From the NCBI GenBank assembly GCA_037157565.1, contig JAZHRO010000039.1, positions 48,360,001-48,424,000 of the forward strand: a DNA stretch of 64,000 nt. Reading direction: 5' to 3'. Below the pieces are notes generated by a model, which saw only the letters and a list, made by a program, of their open reading frames with translations, made no database searches and had not been told where the DNA came from. The DNA is from Thalassia testudinum. Its lineage: Eukaryota; Streptophyta; Magnoliopsida; Alismatales; Hydrocharitaceae. The translations under genes and the position numbers were made by a program. Below, piece by piece: positions 1 to 11,633 of the stretch. Numbering within the stretch: position 1 is the stretch's first letter; the number at the start of each line of letters is the position of its first letter.

Positions 1-1104
1 GGACATTTCTCAGGACACAAAACTGCATCAAAAGTCCTCCAGTGTGGCTTTAACTGGCCCAAAATTTTCAAGGATGCATAAGATCACTGTAAGGCATGTA
101 CCCATTGCCAAACCTTGGGCAACATGAGCCATCGAGACATGATGCCTCTACAACCGATCCTGGTATGTGAAATTTTTGACATTTGGGGGATCGATTTTAT
201 GGGACCCTTCCCTATCTCGGATGGCTTCGAATACATCTTACTCGCCGTTGACTATGTGTCCAAGTGGATAGAAGCCATTCCGACCTGAACCAATAATCAT
301 AAGGTTGTTATCAGATTCATTCATCAAAACATCTTCTCAAGGTTCGGGATTTCACGAGCAATAATTTCCGACGGAGGGACCTATTTCACAAACGCTCAGT
401 TCAGGTCACTGATGACCAAATACGGGGTGTCGCATCGAATCTCTACTCCTTACCACCCCCAAACCAATGATCTAGCTGAGCTTTCAAACAGAGAGATCAA
501 GAAAATCCTCGAGGTTACTGTTCAACCTGACAGGAAGGATTGGTCTTCTTGGCTTCCGGAAGCATTGTGGGCCTATAGGACCGCCCATAAGACCTAATTC
601 GCTATGTCTCCCTTCAGACTAGTGTACGAAAAGGCATGTCTCCTCCCCGTCGAACTGGAGCATAAAGCCTATTGGGCTGTATGGAATTGCAACTTAGATC
701 TTTCTAGGGCTGGAACCCATAGAAGGCTTCAAATAAGTGAGATTGATGAATTACGCCACGACGCATATGAGAACTCGCAAATTTACAAAGAATGGGTTAA
801 ATCTTTTCATGACAAACACATTTCTAGAAAGATCTTTCATCTTGGTCAAAAGGTTCTACTCTTTGATGCTCGACTCAAATTATTCCCAGGAAAGCTACGA
901 TCTAAGTGGATCGGACCCTACCTAGTCCGACAAATCTTTGGAAATGGAGACATTGAAATCAACCCACTCAGCCACGATTCCGAACCTTTTGTTGTGAACG
1001 GTCAGAGACTCAAACCGTTCATTGACATGACCAATACAAATTTGGCTGAGTCATCCTTTACCCTCCATTCCCCTTCAGCTCATTGTGCCCAGCCGATGGC
1101 GTAA
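1..1104 (+). pseudogene. Athila-type pol remnant, integrase (element A)
   Basis: This is the 3' part of a Ty3/gypsy pol gene; the window edge cuts it. Frame 1 reads an integrase: half of the zinc-binding region (CKACTHC), the catalytic core with D in [10 protein letters not shown] in ISDGGTYF and E in AELSNREIK, then a C-terminal domain ending in VNGQRLKPF. Integrase inserts the cDNA copy into the host chromosome. The copy is dead: in-frame stops lie at 79-81, 286-288 and 595-597. The residues around the catalytic Glu read NDLAE, where related copies in this window read NGQAE or SGQVE. The pattern is that of the Athila clade, which resembles the integrases of B and C. Frame and family are clear; the 5' remainder lies outside the window. 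Confidence 0.9.
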
Positions 1105-1811
1105 AACTCAGCGTTTAACCGGAGGCAACCTGTCATTCTTTGAAAAACCCGAAACCTTTCCTGACATTTCTACGCGGAATTCATATTACACTTTAGGGTT
1201 CATCCATTAGAACAGCCGACTCCACCTCAGGTACCCCTACCCGAGATTAGAAATCATTCGCAATAGTCACTTCGACCCGTTCGCCCACCCAACACCTGTC
1301 CTAATGCATGAACTAAGCTAAAATCGAACCCACCTAATTTACAATGGGGACATTGCAAATCGTAGGCATGGGGGGGTATGAAAGTGCAAAATGTCAGGAA
1401 AACTCATCAAGAAAAGGTTTCAACCAAAAAAAAATCTTGAAAAAGAAAAAAAAAAACTATGGCGGGAGAGAAAATTTTTGGGCCATACAAAATGAGAGGA
1501 GGAAAATAGCAAAATGCCAAAAAAAAGAGCACAAAATGGAAAAAGAAAAAAGTGGTCATTAGTAAAAGATTAAGGGATTAACTGAAGTTCTAGACCAGAT
1601 CAAGAAAAGAGAAAAATGAAAGAAAAGTGCTAAGGAGACATAAAAAGTGATTAGCAGGAACGCTGATCTTAGGCCTTTTGGGCTAGACTCTTAGGCTTAA
1701 AAGTTCAAGTACCCGCTAAAATCTGGATACAAGTTGATTTGGACGAGTCCCCAGCGTAGAGAATAGGAAATTCCCCTTGAAGACGCGTAACAACATATCG
1801 TCTCCTCTATG

Positions 1812-2065
1812 CTTGTCTCTTAGGATATTTAAATATCCTACCGGGGGTAAGTAAGCACTCTGCTGGTTCAGATACCATGGGCAGCATTATCACGAAATGA
1901 CGATTGCCAGGGCCTAAATTCGACCATGGAACGCCATGTGCGGGATTATCTCGAAAGCCAGGGTTCTGGGGGTTGCCATGGGCGGTGCTATCACGAAGCA
2001 TCGATTGCCAGGGACCCTTGAGGATTGATGATGGGGACGAGGAATCCAATACAGACCGTGTTGAG
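1812..2065 (+). repeat. Conserved 3' UTR block with three imperfect repeats
   Basis: Three units resembling CCATGGGCGGTGCTATC followed by CGATTGCCAGG start near 1875, 1933 and 1976. The same block, with the same three-unit design and the same flanks (TGTCTCTTAGGATAT before, GATGGGGAC and ACAGACC after), recurs in element B at 13508-13770. The function is unknown. It is conserved better than the neighbouring non-coding sequence. Confidence 0.7.
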
Positions 2066-2440
2066 AAGCCAATCCGAAACTAGAAATAAAAAGAAAAGAG
2101 AGAGAAAGCTTTCCAAACAAATAAATCCTCTATCTCTCTCTTACAAAAATGCACTGCAAACTGAACCTAGGCTAAAAATGTCTCAAGCACGGGTGCTTTA
2201 ACCCGGAGTACAACAAACCCTAGGATAGTTTCTGCGGGCTTTAAAAACCTTCGCGGAGGACTGAGGCTAAAGCGGGTTTGGTTCGGATTTTGGTTGGTAC
2301 TTGAGTACCTCTAGACTTATTGTCGGCATTCTGACCTAATCACAAAAGAAAAAGAAAAGCACTTATCATAAATGGTGATAGACACTCAGGGTCTAGAATA
2401 GAAGTTAAAATCTTAAAATTTTGTTAAGGGACTAGCAAAA

Positions 2441-2456
2441 GCTAGGCATGGGGGTA
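2441..2456 (+). promoter_or_regulatory. Polypurine tract of element A
   Basis: A purine-rich GGCATGGGGGTA directly precedes the LTR start TGATG. It primes plus-strand DNA synthesis in LTR retrotransposons. Elements B, C and D have near-identical tracts in the same place, each preceded by ACTAGCAAAA or a close variant. Confidence 0.8.
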
Positions 2457-3390
2457 TGATGAGAGCCTCATCATGAGCCATAACTAGCTCATTTTGACCT
2501 AAGAAAGAGAATAAGAGCTCCTACATAACCTGGAGAAGGACCTAATTCAAGGAATAAGTGTTCTGACAAGAAAACATGAAATAATAGTTAAAACTGTAAT
2601 TTTACCATTGCAGTACATAAACGGGATTTCTCAGAGGCAAAACAAAGGTCAAATGATCTGAATAAGATAAAAAGTGGGTTGGTTTAATCAGAACTGGGTA
2701 ATTGTGCAGTTTAGGAATTAAATGACATTCTGTAACCCTAAAACAGACCCGCTTAATTCAACAAGGTTATGGTCAAGATAAAAATCAACTAAACCTTCCA
2801 AAATTCATAGAAAAATATCCCTTAGGATTTAGAGCCTTCAATTTGACCTTTGGAACCTATTTTGACCTAGATTAGGGTCTTAGCTCATTAATTGACCTAA
2901 TTTGGGTTTTTATGCAAAAAGTCCAGTCAAACGTGGTCAAACCTAAAATCCAACTTCACCATTGGATTCCTTAGGTCCAAATTAGGTTTGTAACAAAATG
3001 TGAACCTAATGGGAGGTCATCTTGACCTACTTTGCAAAATAATACACCCAATTATATTTTGACCCCTATCTTTTGAAAACCATTGCATAGAACCCCCTAA
3101 CTTCCTCACCACTCTTACAAATAGCTACCCTTGCCATTAATGGGGAGAAATCCTTCTCCGGCGAGGAATGGAGGGGAAATACTCCCTGATTCCACGGAGA
3201 TCTCCTCCTAGATTTGGAAGGGAGATTCTCTAAGGAATTCCCTTCCATCTGAGCTCAATTGCAATCTCTGATTTGTATCCAATATCTCGTGCAAACGCAT
3301 GAGAGATTTGGGTCTCCAACTACCCTCCTTCTCCAGTGAGGGGTCGGTGATAGAAGGCTTTCCCTCCAAGCACCAGAAGCTTGGCCAGCA

Positions 3391-3400
3391 ACTATAAAAG
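3391..3400 (+). promoter_or_regulatory. TATA box in LTR of element A
   Basis: ACTATAAAAG, followed about 30 bp on by a C-rich stretch. It is the only good TATA in this LTR. Equivalent boxes occur in the C, D and E type LTRs. Confidence 0.6.
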
Positions 3401-4926
3401 GATCCCCGGTCCTTTGCGAATCCCTCAAGCTCGATTTGGCCGCAGACTCCCTCAAAATTCATCTCCCCTCTCTCCGGTCAAGTAGCCCGCAAGCTCCGAT
3501 GATTTTTCCTCCTCCCTCTCATCACTCTGCTGCGATACCAGTGGTAGGGTTCACTTCGCCTCGTTCTTCCGCGTTGTGCCACACCAGCGCACACCTTCCT
3601 TTCCTCCACCTCGTCACCGCTATCTCCCTCTCAGGGCTGTCTTCTCTGCCTCCCCTTCGCTCCAAGTACCCCTGATAAGCTCCCCTTCTCCTACTCTCTT
3701 TTCCCTCATTCTATTTCTCAAAACACCCCTCGACTGCCACTGTCCACCCTCATCTTCCCCATCTCCGACCGACCTCCGGCGAGACGCACCCATCACTCCA
3801 CACCTCCATAAGTCTCGTCACCAACCTCAACACCTCCGCCATTGACCGCTGAACACTTTCCACCCATTCACAGACCGCCACATGCGCTCCACGCTTCCAC
3901 CGAACACACCCACTAACACGGTCACAGTCCGACCTAGGCACGCACGCCTAGGCTGGTCTGAGCCACGCCAACACCTGCCTCACCTTCGCCGTGACACGGC
4001 AAAGGCTCTCCTGTTGTCTGATAAAGCCGCAATGCTCCTTTTGTGTCGGGCAAGGTAGAGCTCCCATCTACCATTAACAAGCACAAGAGCTTGCTTGTTC
4101 TCCAACTTCAAGCCGCAAGCTTCAAAATTTAGGACCCCAGGCTACGCGAATTGAGGGCGCGAGTGAATCCAGTCTGATAGTGGGTGCCGCGAGACCTTCA
4201 GCTGCATTGATTGTGCGAAGACACTCTCCTGCAGGTGCCAGCAAAAGCGGGTGGGACTTTTAGTCCCACCTCGGTAAGTCTTGAGCTTTCTGAGTGGTTT
4301 AAGTTGATTTTATGTTTTACGCTATTTGCCTGGAGATCACTGGGGTGAGGTCCCTTGCCTCACTTATCACACCTCGTCCGTGAGATTTCACCTGCGGACC
4401 TGGCACCCAGACCCGACTAACCTATCCATGCACTCCTTGCGCACCACACCACGCCGGTGCGCCTGGACCCGAGTGCGCGACCGACCCGATAACCTAGCTC
4501 TAGGAGAGCGTACCGAAGAGAGATACTCAGAGAGAGAGAGACGCACGGGGAGCGTTGGGAATAGGTTTTGCTGTGTGGTGCTTGTACAGGAAGAGGAAGC
4601 TAAGAGAGGAAGAAGCGCAGCAAGAGATGGAAAGGAAGCAGGACTTGGCCGTAGCAATAGAAGGAAAAGAAGAAGAGAGATGCATTGTAGCAGAGGAGCG
4701 GCAGACTAAGGGAAGAAAAAGAAGGAAACTAAGGAAGACAAGAAGAAGAGGCCAGGACTTAGCTGCAGGAAGAGAATCGAGAAGAGAGAAAGCAAAGGAA
4801 GGAAAAAGAAGGGGAGCAAGAGCAGCTAAGGAAGAAAAGGAAAAGGAGAACAAGAAGCCATAGCCGTAGAGCAAAGCTAAAAAGAGAAGAGAAGATACTG
4901 AAGGAAACTATAGTCTGAATTTTTAA

Positions 4927-4951
4927 GACGTCTGATATAATATCAGACGTC
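4927..4951. repeat. Perfect palindrome with GACGTC arms
   Basis: Arms GACGTCTGATAT and ATATCAGACGTC surround a single central base. It belongs to the CAGACGTCTG palindromes also seen at 14739-14766, 16970-17640 and 51612-51655. Confidence 0.7.
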
Positions 4952-5161
4952 CAATTCTTTTTGAGCATTTTCTCCACAACATTATTCCGCTATTTTTGTT
5001 GAACTAGTTATTGCTTCTTCTTCAAAGTTGTGTTCTCAAGTTTTGGAATACCCAAATTGCTCCCTGTGTTCGACCTCGGATACTTTGAGTTTCGAGTTAT
5101 AAATTCTTATTTGTTTTCGCGGAGAGTTCATCTACATTACAATGAGATATCTGTTAAAACA

Positions 5162-6110
5162 TGATCTAGCCACCTAAACTTGCAGCAGCAACAGCTGCAA
5201 CCTTCGCCCGCACACCACAGCCACTAGTGCTCAGCAGCCTCGCGTCCTCGCCGCACGGCTCACGTGCTACAGAGCGCGCACCCGCGCGCGCCCGTGTGCA
5301 CCCAGCTAACCTCCCATCCGCGCGCACAGCAGCAGGTGCGCCTTCTCCCCCACGCATGCGTGACCTCCGCGTGCTCCGCCAACACCTCCATGCGCTCACC
5401 CCTTTAGCGCCTCCATCACCCTCGCAGCTCCAATACCTGCGGCCGACGCATCTCCAGCAGTGCGTGCGACCTCATCACCCGCAGCAGCAGCCTCCGCGCC
5501 TCCTAGCAGCAATGTCGCCAGCATGCAGAGCACGCTGCATCCTCACCATCTTCACCGCACGCCCCTGCATGCCACCTGCAGCGTCGACCTGCAGCCTCTA
5601 GTAGCAGCAGCTGGAACGCCCAACAATGGCACCCACAGTCGTCTCCTCCTCGCCGCCGCCGCCTCTAGCCACTGTTGACCATGAGACCACCACGCCGAAT
5701 AGCTCTCAGCCCACTCGACCTCCAGCTGCAGCCTCACCATTCATCTCTCCTTCCTCCACGCATGCGAGCAAGAAGAAGCCACTCCCCTGTTTTGCTACAG
5801 TGAGGAGGGTATTAGAATTTACGATTTCATGCCATTGCCAAACACTTATTTATGAGTTATTAATAATTTAATGTGTCATATTTATGAGCACATCCCTCTT
5901 ATTATTGGTTTCTTGATAAAATCATTAATGAACATTCATTTTTGATATTAACAAGTTTAAATAGGCCACTGCCTCCCTGTGGATACGACTGGCTCCTAAT
6001 TGAGTGGTTATTTTAATTGTTGATTAGTCGATTTTTCCACCACTTGCATGCTACAACAATATGTTATTTCATGTGCAAAACTTAATCGAAAGCGAAAAAT
6101 CGACACGTCA
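5162..6110 (+). repeat. 5' LTR of element B, right part only
   Basis: The sequence matches the second half of B's 3' LTR (about 14920-15294 and 17675-18290), including the run ending AAGCGAAAAATCGACACGTCA-type sequence directly before a tRNA-Asp-like primer site. The left half is missing because element A is inserted here; TGATC at 5162-5166 would be the right copy of A's target duplication. GC-rich open frames at 5227-5678 are LTR sequence, not genes. Confidence 0.8.
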
Positions 6111-6112
6111 AA

Positions 6113-6130
6113 TAGAGCCGTTGCCAGGGA
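6113..6130 (+). promoter_or_regulatory. Primer binding site of element B (tRNA-Asp, degenerate)
   Basis: TAGAGCCGTTGCCAGGGA matches 15 of 18 positions of the complement of the plant tRNA-Asp 3' end (TGGCGCCGTTGCCGGGGA). It lies two bases after the LTR end, where reverse transcription is primed. The mismatches fit an aged copy. Confidence 0.8.
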
Positions 6131-7446
6131 GGCAACAGGCTTGTTAGACTCGCATTTATCTATTTATTTGTTCACACATTATTTTTAAGGCATTTTTAAC
6201 TCCGATTTTTTTGGTGCAAGGTACACATATCTTCTACATCTTGCCGTAGCAGCCTCAGAGATCAAGCGACCCTCAACACCATTCATTGGCCACACATTAG
6301 GAGCAACATAGCCACCGTGTGCACAACTGAGGTGGACCTTGAGCCACAATTCGGAAGAAAACATTTTTGAGAAAGCTACAAGCATCAACTCCTCCATTCC
6401 GAATAGATAGAATAGATAGTATATTAGATTAGTTTAGATTTAGTTTAGACTTCACATACATTTGGTTTGGGACCCTTGTTCTAGAGTACAGTTTTAGGGT
6501 TTTGTTCCCCGATTTTATTTTAGGCATGTGTTGGGTAATTTTTGGGAGTCTGTTCCCTTTTTCTTTAAATTTAGGTTTTTACCTTCTTTTGTGGATTGAT
6601 TTTATTTTATTTTTCTTCTTGATTATGCATAAGTAGTTAAAAGAAAAAATGAGCTTCCTACTAGAAGCTGCCTGCCCCTAGGACGAACCATTCAGGTCTG
6701 TATGAGCAGCCTCTAGATTTATTGCTCTGCATTGCATGCATTCTCGCATTGTGATTGCTGGGAGCAAGGTACGCATTCTCTTACTTTGCATCTATATTCT
6801 GATCACACATTGCATTTTGGACTTAATTCCAAGACCACATAAGTTGTTGTGAAATGATTTAGCAAGTGGTCACATTTTCTAAAAAAGGACTAATCAATAG
6901 GAGGAACATATAAAACCCAAGGAGTTGATTTGAGACATTGTGCTGCGATTAAAAAATTTAAACTTTTTCGGTGTATGCACACTTATTTGATCCTTGCACC
7001 AAAGCACACATTTAGACACTCCTAGGTTTTTGAGCTGCTAGGAAAGAACTCTCCTATCATTGGATACCAAAGTGCTTGAAACTTAAGCTCAAAGGTTTTG
7101 TAACTTCAAGAAGGGGGATACCCTGTCACGGATTTTTGAAGGTAGTTAAGAAGCACTGTGAAAGCACAGCTTCAAAGGAAGGTTTAGGCCTACTTGCATC
7201 CCTTGATCTTCCGTCCTTAGAGTACTTTACCATTTGAACTTTAGGGCAGAGCACCAAAGTTCCAATTAGGTCTTTATTAAGGCATTTTGTAGGTCAACAA
7301 TAGGCACTTAATTGTTTGGGCAATTTGTATTGTCATCTACAACTGGACTAAAATCTCCAAGGCCTTAATTGATTAAATACACAAAAGTCCTTTTGAATCA
7401 TGTTTGTTTGTGTATGCTTGGTAGGTGATCTCTGAGGAGACAACTT
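6131..7446 (+). other. 5' leader of element B
   Basis: This is an untranslated leader between the primer site and gag, with no open frame worth calling. Such long leaders are usual for Athila-type elements. It probably contains packaging signals, which I cannot locate. Confidence 0.6.
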
Positions 7447-8806
7447 GTGTTTAATTTAGAACCTGAAAGAATCCTTAGGAAAGCCAACCAAGAGAAAAGA
7501 GAGATGGCCGAGGAACGAGAGAATAGAATTGTGGAAAACCAACAGTCTTTGAGAGATTATTTTATCCCTACCAACCAACCTGGCCATACACTAAGAAGAC
7601 CTGAGAGGGATAATCCATATGAAATCAAGAGTAGTACCATATCTCTGTTGCCCTCATTCTATGGTACTTCTAGGAAGGACCCCTACAGGCATCTGGAGGA
7701 ATTCACCAAGGTCTGTTCCATGGTGAGATTGCAGGGTGTTACTGATGATGCCCAAATGCGAACCCTCTTTCCTTTCTCCCTCAAGGATAAGGCGAAGCAT
7801 TGGTATCACACTCTAGATGGTAGAGTGGATACTTGGGATGCCTTGAAGGGTGAGTTTTTGAAAAAATACTTCCCCATGAGCAAGACTAATCACTACAGGA
7901 GGGAAATCATAGGTTTTTTCTCAACAGGATGGAGAACAATTTCATGATGCATGGGAACGCTTCAAAGATTTGTTACACTTATGTCCCCATCATCAGGTGC
8001 CAAGATGGCAACTTGTAGAAAGGTTCTACACTGGATTAAATGACAAGCACAGGTAAACAATGGATGGAGCCTGTGCAGGAACCTTTCTTACAAAAACTGA
8101 AGATGAGGCTTGGGATCTTTTTGAGACCTTGAGTGAAAATTCTATCCATTTAAATTCTACCTATTTGGATAGGAAACCCATTGTTATGCAGCGAAAGATT
8201 GAGGCAAATGAGGCTAGGGATGCCCAGAATTTGGCCTTCCAGATTCAATTGTTGAACCAAAACATGGAAAGGCTTATGACAAACCCTAGCCAACTCATGC
8301 CAAATACCTCTGCTTCCCAAGCTTCTGAATGCTCCATTTGCAATGGCAATACGCACGCTACTGTGGATTGTCATTTAGCCTCCCAATTCCCTGACCTTGT
8401 ACAGGCGGACCTGAATGCTACCCAAGGGTTCCGACCCAGACCTCGTAATGACCCTTTTTCCAATACTTATAACGAGGGATGGAGGAACCACCCCAATTTT
8501 TCATGGAGACAAGGGAATGTCTGTAATTCAGGGAATTACAGACCCTAATCCTTTCAGACTCAATAGTATAATCAACCTCCTATGCCTTCCCAACCATCCA
8601 AGACTTCTGAGATGGTTGAGCTTAAAGCCATGCAAGAGAATCAAAGCATGATCATCCAATCTCATGACAAGGCAATCAATGAGATGAAATCACAAATTGG
8701 ACACCTTGTCGAGGCCATGAGTAAAGGAGAGACTGGGAAGCTTCCCAGTTCATCTGAGGAGAACCCTAAAGGGAAAGGGATTATTTTTAGGGAGCAAGCC
8801 TAGGTG
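7447..8806 (+). pseudogene. gag of Athila-type element B
   Basis: Gag builds the virus-like particle in which reverse transcription occurs. The retrotransposon gag domain is clear: LPSFYGTSRKDPYRHLEEF, then LKDKAKHWYHTL. The frame is lost near 7915, where the expected QFHDAWERFKDLLHLC continues in another frame. It resumes after a stop at 8054. A nucleocapsid-like CCHC knuckle CSICNGNTHATVDC (C-x2-C-x4-H-x4-C) lies at about 8331-8372. NEGWRNHPNFSWRQ near 8475-8515 is a hallmark of Athila gag and matches element C. A further stop follows GNYRP near 8548, and a coiled-coil tail runs to 8803. One frameshift and at least three stops make it non-functional. Confidence 0.88.
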
Positions 8807-10879
8807 GTGAATATTCTGAGGAGTGGGAAAGAAATTTCCAAACCTGATGCTCCTATAGTCCCACCTTCTAAAAAACCATCCACACTGACTTTCGACCTCA
8901 TTGGAGAAGAGTAGCCCAACTCTTCTCCATTTGAAATCACCTCACCTGAAGAGGTTGTCCCCGTTCCCCCTCTTACTCGACATGACAACCCTTCCACTCA
9001 GGGACCAAGAAAGCCCTTTCCAGAGCACTTATCTGACTCTGGGCAGACTTCTGCTGGCTCATCTGGAGCCAAAGATAGGACGAACGAAATAATGGAGACT
9101 TTCAAACAAGTGCAGATTAACCTGCCCTTGCTTGAAGCTATCAGGTAGATTTCATCCTATGCTCGGTTTCTTAAGGACCTATGCACGAAAAAGCGGCAAT
9201 TAAGGAAACAGGCCCAATCAAAGGTTGTCCTGCCTGATTCTGTTAGCTCAATTATACAACATGGGATACCCCTGAAACTTAAGGACCTAGGAGCCCCATA
9301 CATCTCAGTGGTCGTTGGCGACCTACAAATAGATAAGGCTCTGCTTGATTTGGGTGCAGGGGTAAACATCCTTCAGAGTTATATATATGAACAACTTAGA
9401 GGAGGCAATCTGAAGCCTTCCCCTATAATCCTCCAAGTTGCAGACCGTTCTTTGAAGACACCACGGGGCCTGCTAGAAGATGTCCTCAGGAGAGTGGAGG
9501 ATTTCTTTTTCCCCGTTGACTTTCTAGTACTGGACACTGACCCTACCAACAAACCAAACAAGCCCTCTATCATCTTGGGCTGCCCTTTTCTTGCGACTTC
9601 TAATGCTTCAATTAATTGTCACACTGGGGCGTTAAAAATAGGCTTTGGGAATAGGAAAATTCGGTTGAATGTGTTTGATGCTTATATACAAGCTAGATTT
9701 GAGGATTGTTCCCAAGTTGAGGTGGTAGATGATCTGATTGAAGAGACAACTCCTGTAATTTTATGTGATGACCCCCTTCAGCATGTAATGCTAAATGAGC
9801 ATTCCCATCTCTTGGAGGAATGTGAAGGGGATGTGCTAGAACTTGAGGAATTACTTGAAGTTTCTACTGAGTCTCTTTCCCCATCATGTCTGCCTAAGGT
9901 AGATCTCCTACTAGAGATGGGGACTTTTATTTTGAAACCCTCAACCATACAAGCCCCCGACCTTGAGCTGAAACCCCTCCCTGACTCTCTGAAGTATGTA
10001 TTCCTTGGGCCAAATGATACACTTCCTGTAATCATCTCATCTGCACTATCTGAAGTGCAAGAGGGAGCTTTGTTAGACTGCTTATCAAGGCACAAGGAAG
10101 CCATAGCTTGGACGATTGCTAATATTAAGGGTATAGACTCTACGCTCTACATGCATCACATTTATACTGATGATTCCATCAAACCCTTTCGAGACATGCA
10201 GAGATGTCTTAACCCCAACATGAGGGAGGTGGTTAAAAAGGAGATTTTGAAGTGGTTGGATGTTGGGATCATTTATCCCATCATAGATAGCAAATGGGTT
10301 AGTTCAATCCATGTGGTACCAAAGAAGGCAGGCTTCACGGTAGAAACAAATGAAGAGGGTGAACAAGTGGTGACCAAACCCTCAATTGGTTGGAGGGTCT
10401 GCATTGACTACCGCAAACTGAACACCGCTACCCAGAAGGATCGCTTTTCCTCGCCCTTTATTGATCAGATCCTTGAGAGATTGGCAGGGAACAAGTATTT
10501 TTACTTTTTAGATGGATATTCTTGGTACAACCAGGTTGCAGTCTTCCTTGATGATCAAGATAAGACAACTTTCACTAGTCCTTACGACACTTTTGCATTC
10601 AGGTGTATGTCGTTTGGATTATGTAATGCCCCTGCAACTTTCCAGCGATGTATGATGTCCATTTTCTCGAACATGATTGACGAGTGCGTCGAGGTTTTTA
10701 TGGATGACTTTTCCATTTACAGCTCATCTTTTGACCAGTGTCTCCTGCACTTAGAGAATGTGCTGAAGAGATGTAAGGAGACTGGTTTAGTTCTCAGCTG
10801 GGAGAAAAGCCATTTCATGGTACAGAAAGGCATTGTACTTAGGCATGTTGTGTCTAAAAGGGGGCTTGGAAGTAGATAA
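8807..10879 (+). pseudogene. Protease and reverse transcriptase of element B
   Basis: The gag-protease linker (8807-9307, with stops near 8913 and 9147) has the Athila-typical LPLLEAIR and YARFLKDLCTKK. The protease follows: the open frame from 9308 has ALLDLGAG, the aspartic protease active-site loop at about residues 12-18, and FLVLDTDP further on. The reverse transcriptase runs from [14 protein letters not shown] (about 10208) through [11 protein letters not shown] and FRCMSFGLCNAPATFQ to the catalytic VFMDDFS at about 10694-10714. A single extra G in the GGGGG run at 10861-10865 shifts the frame, so RT and RNase H are separated. Family assignment is secure; activity is lost. Confidence 0.9.
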
Positions 10880-11633
10880 GGCTAAAGTTGATTCTATTTC
10901 CAAACTTCCATTGCCCACGAATGTCAAACAGATTAGATCCTTTCTGGGCCATGCAGGTTTTTATAGGCGATTCATTAAGAATTTCAGCAAAATTTCTAGG
11001 CCACTTTGCAACTTATTGGCGAAGGAATCTTCCTTCGATTTCGATTCAAAGTGTGCTGAGGCTTTTCATACTCTGAAGGAGGCCTTGACCTCAACACCTA
11101 TTCTTCGAGCTCCTAACTGGACACTCCCATTTGAGCTGATGTGTGATGCTTTGAATTATGCAGTGGGAACCGTTCTTGGACAGAGGGTTGAGGGAAGACC
11201 ACATGTGCTGCACTATGCTAGCAAGACTCTAACTGAACCACAGCAAAACTACACAGTCACTGAAAAGGAGTTACTTGCTGTAGTTTTTGCTTTGGAGAAG
11301 TTTAGGTCTTATCTTCTTGGATCCAAGGTGGTCATTTTTACTAATCATGCAGCAGTGAAACATCTCACTGCCAAGAAAGACTCTAAGCCACGTTTAATTA
11401 GATGGATTCTACTCCTTCAAGAGTTTGACTTGGATATTCGTGAAAAGAAAGGAGTGGAAAATGTAGTGGCTGACCACCTGTCTTGCCTTCCCCTTGATGA
11501 CTCTCAATCTAGAGACATCTGCGAGACATTTCCCGATGAAACCCTTATGGCGGTAACACCGACTTCACTCTGGTATGTGGATACAGTTAATTACTTGGCT
11601 ACTGGAGAAACCCCTGGCTCTTGGGATGTGTAA
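10866..11633 (+). pseudogene. RNase H and RT connection domain of element B
   Basis: After the one-base frameshift the polyprotein continues as [17 protein letters not shown], then [21 protein letters not shown]. RNase H follows, which removes the RNA template: [15 protein letters not shown] (the first D of the family is in this position), [17 protein letters not shown] (E), [10 protein letters not shown] and [10 protein letters not shown]. At the third catalytic position this copy reads TNHA, where element C has TDHS, so that aspartate is lost. The frame ends at a TAA at 11631-11633. Confidence 0.88.

Larger units (their letters stand above)
1105..2456 (+). other. 3' untranslated region of element A
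   Basis: No gene lies between the integrase stop and the 3' LTR. The stretch holds an Athila landmark, a CAATGGGGACATTG-like box followed by GGCATGGGGGGG (1341-1378). It then holds a block shared with element B (1812-2065, three imperfect repeats) and the polypurine tract at 2441-2456. Short overlapping reading frames here have no recognisable product. Confidence 0.75.
2457..5161 (+). repeat. 3' LTR of element A
   Basis: The LTR begins TGATGAGAGCC right after the polypurine tract and ends near TTAAAACA. Sequence resembling B's LTR resumes directly afterwards. It contains a TATA box at 3391-3400. A U5 landmark common to all Athila LTRs here (CTCCCTGTGTTCGACCTCGG, about 5060) lies near the end, and a 25-bp palindrome at 4927-4951. 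The 5' LTR lies outside the window, so the right end is inferred from homology and could be off by a few bases. The open frames in 4326-4863 are purine-rich low-complexity sequence, not genes. Confidence 0.75.

Noticed and set aside
4326..4874. Arg/Glu/Lys-rich frames on + and Leu/Ser/Phe-rich frames on -
   Set aside because: A purine-rich tract in LTR A opens frames on both strands. Composition, not coding, explains them.
5227..5740. Ala/Pro/His-rich open frames
   Set aside because: They lie within B's LTR. The matching region of the 3' LTR (14990-15271) has different breaks, so no protein is conserved.
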